A stretch of 64,000 nt of DNA from a virus. Below are positions 32,684 to 41,910 of this stretch, one piece after another. How positions within the stretch are numbered: the stretch's first letter is position 1; each line of letters opens with the position of its first letter. The notes under the pieces are model-generated. The model had not been told where the DNA came from. It did no database searches and saw nothing but the letters and a program-made list of their open reading frames with translations. A program made the position numbers and the translations under genes. Location: the IMG/VR virus record IMGVR_UViG_3300020152_000024, positions 1-64,000 of that record; one strand, given 5' to 3'.

Positions 32684-32832
32684 TAGAGCCACTCCAGGTG
32701 CGCGCCATCGGGACCGCGCGCGAAGGCTTCGACATGGGTGGCCCATGCCCGCTCCCAGCCGCCGCGGCCCACGCCCAGCGCATAGGCCATGTCGCAGAGA
32801 TCGCGCACGCGCGGGCGGGAGAGCTTCAGCAT
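32683..32832 (-). CDS. small hypothetical protein
   Basis: 49 residues, beginning LKLSRPRVRDLCDMAYALGV. It overlaps both neighbours, which suggests coupled translation. Not recognised. Confidence 0.45.
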   Translation of the reverse strand: MLKLSRPRVRDLCDMAYALGVGRGGWERAWATHVEAFARGPDGAHLEWL

Positions 32833-33425
32833 GGAACGACGCGGCGATGCGGCTTCAGCATCGAAGTGATGGCCGGCGTCACGCACCCGCTCGCAAGCGC
32901 GCTGATGCCGCCGAAGTCGATCTCGTGATCGCCGGCTTTCAAACGCACAGCGCCCGGCTCGGCGCGGCCATAATCGGCGAAGATGGAGCGCAGCGCCTCA
33001 TGCACAGCGCGCACCAGGTCGAGCGGGATGATCGCATGCCCGCCCGTGTAGGCGATCTCGATGTTCTGCACGCCGCGCTCGGCGAAGTAGCCGCGCAAAT
33101 AAATGCACTCGCGCGCCAAGACGTAGCCATGGTCACGGCCCGTCTGCGCTTCCGGCACATCAACGCCGCTGATTTTCAGCGAGGCGATGGCGGTGAGCGG
33201 CGTGTTCGGCAGGTGGATGATCGGCTCGCCTTTGCCGGAGAGGCGCGCCTCATAATCCTGCGACGGGATGCGCCGGCAGAGATGTGATTGCAGCTCTGCC
33301 GACACAGCCGTGATCAGCGCTTCCAGCACCGCATCGGTGGCGGAAGCGGGCAGCGTCACGCCTGCGCCCGCCAAGTAAGCCTTGGCGGCGGCCAGCGTGG
33401 TGAGATCAACGGCTGCGTCGGCCAT
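32826..33425 (-). CDS. head-tail connector protein, gp6-like
   Basis: 199 residues. A helical start (TTLAAAKAYLAGAGVTLPAS; DAVLEALITAVSAELQSHLC), then SQDYEARLSGKGEPIIHLPN and a C-terminal helix (LDLVRAVHEALRSIFADYGR) are typical of gp6-like (HK97) connectors that form a ring under the portal. Located two genes after the capsid as expected. Confidence 0.8.
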   Translation of the reverse strand: MADAAVDLTTLAAAKAYLAGAGVTLPASATDAVLEALITAVSAELQSHLCRRIPSQDYEARLSGKGEPIIHLPNTPLTAIASLKISGVDVPEAQTGRDHGYVLARECIYLRGYFAERGVQNIEIAYTGGHAIIPLDLVRAVHEALRSIFADYGRAEPGAVRLKAGDHEIDFGGISALASGCVTPAITSMLKPHRRVVPC

Positions 33426-33428
33426 GGC

Positions 33429-33755
33429 TTAGGCGACCTTGAAGCCGCAGCCTTGCAGATGCACGAGGGCGGCTGCGGGGGCGAGAATCGCGCCGTCCTT
33501 GCCGGGCGTCAGCGCCTCGCCGTTGAAGCTGGCGCTGGCCTTTGGATCGTCGTGCTTCATGCGCACCAGACCGGCCGGCGTCGGCTCGCTCTTTACGGCA
33601 TCGCCCGCGTCCGAGCTGTGCTTTTCGGCCGCTTCGATCGCGGTCGCATCGTCGAGACCCGCGACCGCATCAGCGGCGACACCTGCAACGGCAGTGAGAT
33701 ATTCACGCGCCTTGTCGGCGGTGAACACCTCGGCTTTGACTTTCGGCTTGGACAT
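33429..33755 (-). CDS. hypothetical protein after the capsid gene
   Basis: 108 residues, acidic/Lys-rich start (KPKVKAEVFTADKAREYLTA) and an Ala-rich end. No family recognised. It is the first gene after the strong hairpin that follows the capsid gene. It could be a head decoration or fibre protein. Confidence 0.55.
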   Translation of the reverse strand: MSKPKVKAEVFTADKAREYLTAVAGVAADAVAGLDDATAIEAAEKHSSDAGDAVKSEPTPAGLVRMKHDDPKASASFNGEALTPGKDGAILAPAAALVHLQGCGFKVA

Positions 33756-33806
33756 GGACGCCTCCTTCTACATCGCCCCTCCCCTGGAAGGAGAAGCGGT
33801 GAAGAA

Positions 33807-33846
33807 GGAGGCGCGCGCGGGTGACACAAGGTCCGCGCGCGCCTCC
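33807..33846 (-). terminator. strong hairpin after the capsid gene (attenuator)
   Basis: A perfect 14-bp stem (GGAGGCGCGCGCGG 33807-33820 with CCGCGCGCGCCTCC 33833-33846, 12-nt loop). On the - strand it lies 30 bp past the capsid stop and is followed by TTCTTCACCG, not a full U run. It is more likely a partial terminator or mRNA-end protector that keeps capsid expression above that of downstream genes. Confidence 0.6.
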
Positions 33847-33875
33847 TCTTGCTCGCGTTCTGCGAGCTGGCGCGA

Positions 33876-35414
33876 TTACTTCGCGATGTTCGTGATCATC
33901 GCCATGGTGAACGGTGCATAGACCGCGAGCGTGCCCTCGGCGTAGATGCCGCGCATGCGCTCACGCGTCGTGACCGGCCAGTCGATCTGGTAATAATCCT
34001 GGCGCATCAGCATCTCGGCGACGTGCGGAACGTCGGGAGATTGATACTGGATCGGCAGCTCATCCGGCTCGATGTAGATCGTGCCCGGCGGCAGGTTCGG
34101 GTGGATGTTGATCGGGATGACCTGATCGCCCGCTTCCGCGATCTTGAACGGGTTGTAGTAAGCGACCGCAACGCCATTCGCGACGATCTTGTGCGCCTTG
34201 TCGCCGCGATTGATGTTGAGCGCCGGGTTCGAACCCCCGCTCAGCACCGCCGCAGTAATGGCGCGCTGCTCTTGGCTGTTGCACCAGATGGCGCGGGCCG
34301 AGACCTGATTGTCATCCCAGAGCTGCTGCAAGATGTCATCGATCTCGATGACGCCGGCTTGGCCAGAAGCGGTGAGCTTCGTGCCGGTGCCGGGCGTACC
34401 GTTGGCGAGCGTCTTGATGATGGCGCCCGAGCCAGCTTTCAGCGCGTGCGTCATCAAGCCATTGAAGGCGAGCGTGTTGGTCGATTTGTCGCCGGTGATG
34501 GTCGAGGCCGCCTGGCCCGTGCCGACGAGCGGCGCGGAGAAGGCGGTGTGCGCCACCGTGGTGACACGCTCGAGCTTTTCGGCGCCCGCCGTGCCGACGA
34601 ACCAAGCATAGGCGAACGCGCCCTGGATCGGCGTCGTCTGCATGAAGAGCGTCTGGCCCAAGGTCACGGCTTGCGAGCCCGCCGCCGACTTGTTGGACGA
34701 GCCGCCATTGATCGAGAACGTGCGCCCGTCGGCGCCGTTCACGGTCTGGCTTTCAGTGATCGCGCCCGAGGCCAGATAGTTCTGGTAGCCCTCGAACGAG
34801 AGCGCCACGACGATGGGCGTGTAGGTCGCGGCCGGAAGCGTCGCGCCAGCGCCCGAGGCGGACGTGGTTGGTGTCGTCGGCGTGCCCAGAGCGAGGTCTT
34901 CGTTGCCGCCGAGGATCGCCATTTCCTCTTTGTAGAAGACCTTTTGCAACAAGCGCACGGCGTTGCGCGCTTGCAGGTCTTCAAAGCCTTGCGCGGCGTT
35001 GATGGCCTCGAAGGTCGCGCCGATTTCTTCGCCGATCGATTTGTAGCTCGCCGCCTTGTTATCGACGGTGAAGCTCATTTGACCGGCGCGCTGGCCTTCC
35101 GGCACCCAGCCCATGGCGTTGAAGCCAGAGCCAGTGAGCTTGCGGATTTGCTTCCAGTTCGTCGCCGTGCCGATGCCGCCCGGCGTGCGGGTGATGCGGT
35201 TACGGAACGGGGTGTAGCTCGGATAGAGCTGCTTGGCCGGCGCTTGCAGATCGTAGGCGACAAGGCCGGTGCCGGTGGTAATGGCGCGTTCGATCTCAGT
35301 CGGGTTGTAGCCGACCTTGGCCATCATCCAGCGGGCGATGTCTTCGTTCTGCTTGCCGACGTCACCGCCGCCGGTGAACGCCGAACGCAGCATTTCGTGC
35401 AGTTCCTTACTCAA
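33876..35414 (-). CDS. major capsid protein
   Basis: 512 residues. The order protease, capsid, connector and the sequence (LYPSYTPFRNRITRTPGGIG; AASYKSIGEEIGATFEAINA; VAEMLMRQDYYQIDWPVTTR) support an HK97-fold major capsid protein of the larger myophage type. Translation appears to start at TTG (35412-35414) with GAGGAGG 5 bp upstream; no better ATG is available. Its mRNA is flanked by hairpins. Confidence 0.85.
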   Translation of the reverse strand: MSKELHEMLRSAFTGGGDVGKQNEDIARWMMAKVGYNPTEIERAITTGTGLVAYDLQAPAKQLYPSYTPFRNRITRTPGGIGTATNWKQIRKLTGSGFNAMGWVPEGQRAGQMSFTVDNKAASYKSIGEEIGATFEAINAAQGFEDLQARNAVRLLQKVFYKEEMAILGGNEDLALGTPTTPTTSASGAGATLPAATYTPIVVALSFEGYQNYLASGAITESQTVNGADGRTFSINGGSSNKSAAGSQAVTLGQTLFMQTTPIQGAFAYAWFVGTAGAEKLERVTTVAHTAFSAPLVGTGQAASTITGDKSTNTLAFNGLMTHALKAGSGAIIKTLANGTPGTGTKLTASGQAGVIEIDDILQQLWDDNQVSARAIWCNSQEQRAITAAVLSGGSNPALNINRGDKAHKIVANGVAVAYYNPFKIAEAGDQVIPINIHPNLPPGTIYIEPDELPIQYQSPDVPHVAEMLMRQDYYQIDWPVTTRERMRGIYAEGTLAVYAPFTMAMITNIAK

Positions 35415-35507
35415 TTGAGCCTCCTCAGTTTGGGGCGCGTGGAGAGAAGCCGCTCCCCGTGGAGACGGCTGGAAGCACCGGCTTTCACCGGTATCGGTTG
35501 GCCCGCT

Positions 35508-37061
35508 TTAAGCGGCGGGGCGTGGGATGGTGGCGCGCGGGGCCTGGTGCGCTGCACGCATGAGGATCACGGCGCGCTCTGCCGGCGGCAGCGCATCGAA
35601 AGCGCGCTGCACGTCTTCAGCCGAATGCGCGGGCGTTGAGGGCGCGCCTGCAGAATCAGGCCCCTTCTCGACCGGCTGCACGTGCGCCGATGCTGCGCCC
35701 TTAGCGGGCGCTGGCGAGGCCAGCACCGCTTCCAGGCGGCGCGTCACTTCGGCGAAGCCGTCGCTCAGCGTCTTCACTTCGCCGGTGAGGCGTTCGTTGT
35801 CGGCCATAACGCGCTTCACGTCTTCCGGCGTTTCCGGCGGCGCGGCGGGCGCGGGCAGAAGCAGTTCGAAGCCGCGCTTTGAGAATTGATCCAAGACACG
35901 CTGCATGCTGGCCTTGTCGGCGTCGGTAAGCGCCTCGCCCTCAGCGGCGATGGAGAGATGCGCGATGGCCACGTCGGCCGCACGCGAGACGCCGGCGCTC
36001 GCCAAGAGCTGCTCGACCTCTTGGGCCGAGAGCTGCTTGAAGCCCTCGCCGATCAGTTTCAGACCGGCGCGCAGCTTCTCCGGCACGGCGCTGTCTTCGC
36101 CTTCGATGGCGGCTTCCCAGGCGGTGTCGTTGATGATCCAGGCGAGTTGTTGCAGCACGTGCGACAGCTCGCGCACGGTCCAGAGCGAGCGGCAGACGTG
36201 CTGCTCCGGCAGGCCGGCGACGCGCACCAGGCTCTCGCCTTCCGGCAAGCGCGACTGCTCCAGGCGCTCGACAGCAGCCATGGCGCTTGCATGCGCCGCG
36301 CGCGCCGCTTCGGAGAGAGGATCGGCCTCCGCGCTCGCCGCGGCCGGCGCGGGGTCAGCCGGCGGATCAGCGGCTGGTTCGGTCACCGGCGCCGCCGGAT
36401 CGGCTTCCACAGGCGGGTCATCGCCTTTGCCATCGTCGCCCGCGCCTTCCGGTTTTTCGCCGCCAGCGGCCACCGCTTCGGCAGGCGCAGCGGGCGCAGA
36501 TACTTGCGTGGCGGTCGCGGCCGTCGGCTGCGTGGCGGGCTTGCTCATGTCGGGCTCCTCTGAACTGGCGAAACGCCACACGTCGATTGCGCCGCCAGCG
36601 CGCTCGATCTCGTCGAACACGCATTCATCATCGGCCGGGATGTCCACCAGCGACGCTTCGATGACGCGGAATTTGGTAACCAGGGTTTTGTCGAAGGGAT
36701 CAACTTCGAGGATGATGAAGCGAACCGAGAACGCCTTGTAGACGCCCTTATCGACCTTCAACCAGGCGACCGGATCGACGACATGAACGCCGGCATAAGC
36801 GCCCTTTTCGTCGATCCGCTGATCTTCCATCGCGACGCCAACCGCCTGCGGCTGGTGCATCTCGCGAATGTTGCCCCACTTCCACCAGACGCCGAACGCC
36901 TCCTCGATCGCCGGCTGCGAGAGAACGAAGCCGTCGGTGGCGCGGTTGGTGGTGGCGAGATAGCCCCACACCATTTGACGCTTGGCGTCGCGCCGGGCGA
37001 TCTCGCCGATGAAGGTGCGCACGACCTGCTTGGGCGCGGCGTTGGCGACATGAGCGCTCAT
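35508..37061 (-). CDS. prohead protease fused to scaffold
   Basis: 517 residues. The first 170 residues match prohead protease/XkdF-like proteins (MVWGYLATTNRATDGFVLSQ; NIREMHQPQAVGVAM; YKAFSVRF; EASLVDIPADDECVF). The His in REMHQP and the Ser in KAFSVRF are the likely catalytic pair. The remaining 340 residues are Ala/Pro/Glu-rich and helical, as in scaffolds. Scaffold and maturation protease would be one chain, cleaved after head assembly. Overlaps the portal gene by 4 bp. Confidence 0.82.
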   Translation of the reverse strand: MSAHVANAAPKQVVRTFIGEIARRDAKRQMVWGYLATTNRATDGFVLSQPAIEEAFGVWWKWGNIREMHQPQAVGVAMEDQRIDEKGAYAGVHVVDPVAWLKVDKGVYKAFSVRFIILEVDPFDKTLVTKFRVIEASLVDIPADDECVFDEIERAGGAIDVWRFASSEEPDMSKPATQPTAATATQVSAPAAPAEAVAAGGEKPEGAGDDGKGDDPPVEADPAAPVTEPAADPPADPAPAAASAEADPLSEAARAAHASAMAAVERLEQSRLPEGESLVRVAGLPEQHVCRSLWTVRELSHVLQQLAWIINDTAWEAAIEGEDSAVPEKLRAGLKLIGEGFKQLSAQEVEQLLASAGVSRAADVAIAHLSIAAEGEALTDADKASMQRVLDQFSKRGFELLLPAPAAPPETPEDVKRVMADNERLTGEVKTLSDGFAEVTRRLEAVLASPAPAKGAASAHVQPVEKGPDSAGAPSTPAHSAEDVQRAFDALPPAERAVILMRAAHQAPRATIPRPAA

Positions 37062-38452
37062 GCATCGACCTCTTCGTCAGCAGGTTCGGTGGGTTCGCCT
37101 TCGCCGCCATCGCCCTCTTTCGGCTCAGGCTTTGCGCCCAGCTCGACCGGGCCTTTGGCGGTGTAAACGTAGTTTTTGTCGCCGCCCGGAACGGGCTCTT
37201 GACCCAGTTCGTCGCGCACTTCGTTGACCCGGAGGATGCCCGTCTTCACGTAGCGCTCGTTGGCTTCCGACTTCTTGACCGGGTCGATTTCTTCGGGCGT
37301 GATCCACGACCATTCGAGATCGGCAAAGCCCAGCTCGTCTGCGATCACCTCATCAGCGATGCGCTTCCACCAGAGCATCAGCGGCTCGCGCCCCTCTTCA
37401 AGCGCAGCGTTATCGGAGGTCTCAGCGGTCGAGCGGTTGAGCTGGCGGATGAACGGCGTCGGTGAAAGCGAGAAGGCAAAGCAGACGATGCGCGCCAGCC
37501 ATTCATCGAACTCGTCTTTGATTGGCGCCGCTTTGAACGGTTCGAACTTCGCCCCGTGCGGACCCCAGATGAGCTTGGCGCGCTCGGCTGCATTGCCCGA
37601 CAGAAGTGCGTTGAACCAGGTCTGAAACTCGCCGATCTGTTTGGCGTCCCAGCCTTCCGGCACCGTCGCCATGCCTTGCGGCAGGTTGCCCTCGGTGAAG
37701 TAGGCAAGCTGTGCCATCTGCCGCTGGATCGCGACGTTGACGGTGACGATGATCTGCTCGACTGGCGAGAAGCCATAGACCTTGCCGGCGCGCTTGTTGC
37801 GCGGTGCATAGATCAAATCCAGCGTGGACATATTCGCCCACACATTGCCCTTGATCACCTGCTGATAGGCGGGCGCCGGCGGCAATGGCGTGCGCCCGGT
37901 CTGATCGACCAAGAGCTTGAAAGTGTCGCCCGGCAAAACGTCGAGGCCGATCAGACCACCGCCATAGTTGCGCCGCTTCTCGATCGCTGGCGCATCCAGG
38001 ACCAGCAAATCTTCGAGCGCCGCGCGCAGCCAGGTCGCAAACGGCGTGACGCCATCGGGCTTGCGGAAGAACTTCTCGGCCGCCCGCACATCGGCGTCAT
38101 GGCGCGCACGCTTCTTGCGCCCCTCGCGCGTCTTGATACGCCAGTCGAGACGTTCGATCTGATCCTTGCGCGTTTCGATGCAGAGCCGCACCAGCTCGGT
38201 GTTGCCGAACGCTTTCAGCGCCGAAAAGCCGAACGGCTCGCCCGCGCGCGGCGTGTAATTGAGGTTGGTCCCAACCGGGAAATCGATCGCGCGCGGCGCT
38301 TGCGGGTGGGTCGGCGCGACCGGCTCACCGGGCGACATAAAGCCCGTGCCGCCACTGGCGACAGGTCCGCCCGCCTGCTGATACTCGAGCGAGCCGACGG
38401 CCGCCGACAGCGATGTTGCGACGCCGCCGCCTTTGGAAGCCCGCTCACTCAT
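37058..38452 (-). CDS. portal protein
   Basis: 464 residues from the ATG at 38452. LVRLCIETRKDQIERLDWRI, PYRS-type middle replaced by GGLIGLDVLPGDTFKLLVDQ, and AFSLSPTPFIRQLNRSTAET are typical of portal proteins. It forms the dodecameric DNA channel at one vertex of the head. A longer upstream frame overlaps the terminase gene and is not needed. Confidence 0.88.
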   Translation of the reverse strand: MSERASKGGGVATSLSAAVGSLEYQQAGGPVASGGTGFMSPGEPVAPTHPQAPRAIDFPVGTNLNYTPRAGEPFGFSALKAFGNTELVRLCIETRKDQIERLDWRIKTREGRKKRARHDADVRAAEKFFRKPDGVTPFATWLRAALEDLLVLDAPAIEKRRNYGGGLIGLDVLPGDTFKLLVDQTGRTPLPPAPAYQQVIKGNVWANMSTLDLIYAPRNKRAGKVYGFSPVEQIIVTVNVAIQRQMAQLAYFTEGNLPQGMATVPEGWDAKQIGEFQTWFNALLSGNAAERAKLIWGPHGAKFEPFKAAPIKDEFDEWLARIVCFAFSLSPTPFIRQLNRSTAETSDNAALEEGREPLMLWWKRIADEVIADELGFADLEWSWITPEEIDPVKKSEANERYVKTGILRVNEVRDELGQEPVPGGDKNYVYTAKGPVELGAKPEPKEGDGGEGEPTEPADEEVDA

Positions 38453-38468
38453 GCGCGACCTCCCCGCT

Positions 38469-40016
38469 TCATGCGGCGTTGGCCGCCCGCAATGCTTCGA
38501 ACCATTCTGCTGACCCGACAGCGACTGCCGGATCCGTGGGCTTACCCGCCGCTTCCGCCTCGGCTTTGGCCTTAGCGTCCGCCTGCTCACGCATGAGGTC
38601 GAAGAGACCCTGGCCCTTCATCGCGTGGCGCAGCGCCTCGATGGCGTAGCGGAGCGCGTCGATGACGTGGTTGTCTTTGTCGAGCAGAACCGGCAGCACC
38701 TCGCCGGTTTTCTTGTCCGTCTTCCAGCTGTAGCGGATCAGCTCGTTGATGGTCGCCGGGCAGTGCTTGGAGTGCACCACGATGTCGAAGTTCTTGAGGA
38801 ACTCGATGCCTTCGGCGACGCTGTCCGGCCCCTTCTTCGAGGGCACAACGCGAAAGCCGCGGCGCACCAGATAAGCGATGGTGTCTGGCCTCGAGCTGTC
38901 GGCCGTGATCGGCCACTGCAGCGCGCCTGGGATGCCGGGAAAGCGCGGGCGGCTTTCATCGCCGAACTTGCCGTTCTCCCAGCGTGGCGGGACGTGCGTG
39001 TCATCGCCCGCGAAGAACGCAGGCAGGTAATCGATCTCGACGCCAACCTTGTGCGCTTCGCGATCGATGTAGAGCGTGCGCTTCTTCCAATCGATCCAGC
39101 AGCGGATAAGCACCGCAGGATCGATGGCGAAACCGAAGTCGCCGCCGAAGTAGAAGCGCTCGACATTGTCCGGCGTTTCGAACTCTTCTTCACGCCAGTT
39201 ACGGAAGACGCGCGCTTCGGAGTTGCGCTTATATTCGCCGAGCCAGACGTGCGCGTAGAGGTCGGGGTCGCGCCGGCGCGCATCCTCCATTTCCTCGCGG
39301 AGCTTGTCCGGGAAGAAGGGATTGGCGTCCCAATTGATGTTCTTGCCGATCGATCGCGGCGGCGGTCCCGCTGGCGAGCGGAACATCACATCGACCGGAT
39401 CGTCTTCGTTCTCCGGGTTCCAGGTCCACCAGATTTCCGAACCGGGCTTGCGGATCGTCGGGACCAGCTTCTGGATCGAGACCTTCGAGACGCTGGACGC
39501 CTCTTCAACCCAGACGATATCGACGCCCTCGGCGCCCTTCAAACTGTCAGGCCGCGACCACATCCCCTTGAAGGAGAAGCGCGTGCCGTTGAGGCCGATG
39601 ATCGACGTCTTGGTCGATTTGTAGAACCAGGAGAGCCCCAGCTCTTTGATCTTGTCTTCGAGCAGCGTTTTGACGCTGTCTTCGATCGAGTCCTGAATTT
39701 CGCGCAGGCACAGGATGCGCAAGCGCCGGCCGCGTCCCAGCAGCACCAGCGCCATCGCGAAGGAATGCGACTTCGCCGAACCGCGGCCGCCATAGGCGTA
39801 GCGGTGCGCGTACTTGCCGAGCGGCTCGAACAGGAAGCCGAACTCTTCCGGGATGCGCACCCGCCGGCGCGCCTCGCCAGCATCGCGCGGATCGCCGCCA
39901 CGTCGCCGGCGGCCGTCGGGCTGGGTTAGCGCATAGCGGCCGCGATACGGCGCGGGGGCCTGAACTGGCGTTACATCTTCATCGATGCGCCGCTTGCGCG
40001 CTGGCCTTAGGCGCAT
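38469..40016 (-). CDS. terminase large subunit
   Basis: 515 residues. Walker A is seen as YGGRGSAKSHSFAM about residue 75, Walker B as VDIVWVEEASSVS about 165, and a coupling-type TWNPENEDDPVD follows. The nuclease domain has the acidic GGDFGFAIDPAVLIRCWIDW. It pumps DNA into the head and cuts it. It belongs to the PBSX/Terminase_3-like group. It directly follows the small subunit gene. Confidence 0.93.
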   Translation of the reverse strand: MRLRPARKRRIDEDVTPVQAPAPYRGRYALTQPDGRRRRGGDPRDAGEARRRVRIPEEFGFLFEPLGKYAHRYAYGGRGSAKSHSFAMALVLLGRGRRLRILCLREIQDSIEDSVKTLLEDKIKELGLSWFYKSTKTSIIGLNGTRFSFKGMWSRPDSLKGAEGVDIVWVEEASSVSKVSIQKLVPTIRKPGSEIWWTWNPENEDDPVDVMFRSPAGPPPRSIGKNINWDANPFFPDKLREEMEDARRRDPDLYAHVWLGEYKRNSEARVFRNWREEEFETPDNVERFYFGGDFGFAIDPAVLIRCWIDWKKRTLYIDREAHKVGVEIDYLPAFFAGDDTHVPPRWENGKFGDESRPRFPGIPGALQWPITADSSRPDTIAYLVRRGFRVVPSKKGPDSVAEGIEFLKNFDIVVHSKHCPATINELIRYSWKTDKKTGEVLPVLLDKDNHVIDALRYAIEALRHAMKGQGLFDLMREQADAKAKAEAEAAGKPTDPAVAVGSAEWFEALRAANAA

Positions 40017-40017
40017 A

Positions 40018-40521
40018 TCAGTTCACCGGGGCGCCATCCTTCGCGCGCACGAACTCCACGTCGAAGCCGCCGTGATGATCTTCGCCAGCACCCTCGCCTT
40101 CACCTTCGCCGAAGAAGGCGCCCAAGCCCACGCCGCGTTTGGCGTAGAAGTCGTTTTGCATCTTCTCGGCTTCGATGATGGTGTTGCGCGCCTCGACCAG
40201 GTTTCCCCGCTCCATGAAGAGGTGGAAGATGCGCTCCATGCGCGCGAGGCGCACCAGCCTGTCGCTCATGCCGATCTCGGCAACGCCATTCTCGATAGCG
40301 GCGCGCGTGCTTTCGTAGAGCGTGATCCACTTCTCAGCGAGCGACTTGCCACGCCGGGCCATCTTCACCGGGTCGTAACCCTCAACCGTCTGGCGGGTGA
40401 TGGTGATGGCGAATTCTTCTTTGACCTGGTTGGCGATGGAGGTCGGGCTGTCACGCCAGGCGAGGCGCGTCACGATGAACGCGCGCATCTCGTCGGTAAG
40501 TTTATGGTCGGGCTTGGCCAT
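40018..40521 (-). CDS. terminase small subunit, DUF2280 type
   Basis: 167 residues. TDEMRAFIVTRLAWRDSPTS and ANQVKEEFAITITRQTVEGY match the DUF2280 family, usually found directly upstream of large terminase genes. It has a helix-turn-helix for recognising the packaging site, then a central coiled coil and an acidic Gly-rich tail. It would bring phage DNA to the large subunit. Confidence 0.85.
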   Translation of the reverse strand: MAKPDHKLTDEMRAFIVTRLAWRDSPTSIANQVKEEFAITITRQTVEGYDPVKMARRGKSLAEKWITLYESTRAAIENGVAEIGMSDRLVRLARMERIFHLFMERGNLVEARNTIIEAEKMQNDFYAKRGVGLGAFFGEGEGEGAGEDHHGGFDVEFVRAKDGAPVN

Positions 40522-40525
40522 CTCG

Positions 40526-41176
40526 TCACACTGCTTTCAGATGACAAGTGCCACAGGCTTGAGCGATGCGGACTGGAGCGATCTCAGGACCGGCAAGGAT
40601 TGCCGACACCATTTCGCGCATCGCCTCCGAGGTTGACCCGTATCGCTTCACCACCCCGACGTGTTCTTCGACATCATGGCCCTTGATGGCGAACTTATAC
40701 TCCCCCTCCTGGGTGAAGACGGGATGGCCGTATTCGTCCCTCTCGACTGCGGCGTGATAAAGCTCATGCTCAACCAGGGCGCAGAAGTCGATGTCGCTGG
40801 CGTCGGCGCAATAGGAAGCGTCGAGCGTGATGACGAAATCCGGTTCAGAACCAAACCACTGGCGCAACTGCCACTCGGCTCGAGCCTTTGCCCATTTGCC
40901 CATGGCCATCGGCTTGCCGCGTTCACACTGGCCGACGATGCGGCGCATGTGCCGGCTATTGTCGGCGGTGGTCCAGAGGAAGCCGATCTGCGCACGCTCC
41001 AGGTGCGCGTGATCCCCGTTCCAGAGCGGCGCGCCGGGCGTGATGAAGGTGTCGAACACCCAGGTCTGCAGGTCGGGCGCGGGCCTAAACTCCCCGTTCG
41101 GATCGAGGTCTTCGGGCGGCATCGGTCGGCGCTTCAGCGCGCTGGCCTGCGCCTTCGCCTTGCGCGCTGCGCCCAT
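40526..41176 (-). CDS. putative phage metallopeptidase
   Basis: 216 residues from the ATG at 41176 (AGGTGG about 9 bp upstream). The zinc motif appears as ALVEHELYHAAVERDEYGHP, an HExxH site in a helix, with a later KGHDVEEHVGVVKRYG. This matches the putative phage metallopeptidase family (PF18894-like), often found next to terminase genes. The C-terminus has a CGTC pair. The substrate is unknown; a role in head assembly or host takeover is possible. Confidence 0.82.
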   Translation of the reverse strand: MGAARKAKAQASALKRRPMPPEDLDPNGEFRPAPDLQTWVFDTFITPGAPLWNGDHAHLERAQIGFLWTTADNSRHMRRIVGQCERGKPMAMGKWAKARAEWQLRQWFGSEPDFVITLDASYCADASDIDFCALVEHELYHAAVERDEYGHPVFTQEGEYKFAIKGHDVEEHVGVVKRYGSTSEAMREMVSAILAGPEIAPVRIAQACGTCHLKAV

Positions 41177-41272
41177 GGGATAATCCACCTGACGGGAGTC
41201 GGCGTGAGGTGAGGTCCGCGAGCGTGACGCGCCGCCTACCTAGCCAACCCGGAATATCGAAGTCGGGCACGA

Positions 41273-41434
41273 TCAAGCGACGCGGCGAAGCGGCGCGTAG
41301 ACCGTCGGCGGCGGCTCGCCTTTCGGCATCAGCACCACCACCCGGCACTCAGCGAGACGAACATGGATGCGCGTGCCGTCGAGTAGCTCGATGCGCTGAT
41401 TGCCGACGTGATCGATCGCGCGGTCCTTGATCAT
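41273..41434 (-). CDS. small hypothetical protein
   Basis: 53 residues from an ATG with GGAG 6 bp upstream. The beta-like sequence (RIELLDGTRIHVRLAECRVV) suggests a small barrel. It is the first recognisable gene of the late operon. Not recognised. Confidence 0.5.
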   Translation of the reverse strand: MIKDRAIDHVGNQRIELLDGTRIHVRLAECRVVVLMPKGEPPPTVYAPLRRVA

Positions 41435-41529
41435 AAGTAACTCCAGCACCAGACGGCGGCGCGCCGGGGAGCGCTCCACAATGGCCAGGGCAGGCAAGTT
41501 CAGCGCAAAGCGCGCCGCCGTCTGATAGG

Positions 41530-41635
41530 GTTTTCACCGCCGCCGCGCTTGCGACGCCTAGGCGCGAGGTGACGCGCGTGGTTGGCGTCTGGCGCGCGAC
41601 GGCAGGCCGATCTACGGGCGCAGCGGCGGTGAAAC
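41530..41635. repeat. long imperfect inverted repeat
   Basis: GTTTTCACCGCCGCCGCG (41530-41547) pairs with CGCAGCGGCGGTGAAAC (41619-41635), with one bulge and one mismatch. Inside, GACGCC (41553-41558) pairs with GGCGTC (41584-41589). The nested symmetry suggests a structured RNA or a DNA site such as an origin or packaging site. Confidence 0.5.
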
Positions 41636-41756
41636 TTGATCGGCGACGCGGCAGCGTATCTCGGTTGCACCGGGCGGAGAGCCAGGCGCGCGGCCGGAAG
41701 CCGCCCTGCTCTCGCTGCAACGGATAGAGGCCGCCGCCTCGCCGAACTGAAGAGGT

Positions 41757-41781
41757 GGCCCGTCATCTGGGGTGACGGGCC
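41757..41781. repeat. 9-bp hairpin
   Basis: GGCCCGTCA (41757-41765) and TGACGGGCC (41773-41781) form a perfect stem with a 7-nt loop. No T run follows on either strand, so it is not a standard terminator. Confidence 0.5.
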
Positions 41782-41910
41782 GCGCATCGCTTGGACCGGC
41801 GGGGGTGTTGCGGGTTTGCGATGCGGTCTTGATCGACGGCTACGGCAGGCTTGCCGCTCCATGGCCGGCGTGAAGGCCGTTCACACGCCGGGCGCACAAC
41901 TGTCGAACTT

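Larger units (their letters stand above)
41435..41910. other. non-coding region between late operon and tRNA-like gene
   Basis: About 480 bp without a convincing gene. Open frames here are low-complexity Arg-rich shadows without ribosome sites. It holds the long inverted repeat 41530-41635 and the hairpin 41757-41781. The late promoter and the packaging or replication origin could lie here, but no clear -35/-10 pair for the - strand was found. Confidence 0.5.

Noticed and set aside
33849-35639. 596-codon open frame on the + strand over the capsid gene
   Set aside because: It is antisense to a clear capsid protein gene; Arg/Val/Asp-rich composition is what high-GC genes give in this opposite frame. 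No ribosome site.
41085-41348. 87-codon - strand frame upstream of the metallopeptidase
   Set aside because: Partly protein-like, but it overlaps the metallopeptidase N-terminus and has no ribosome site.
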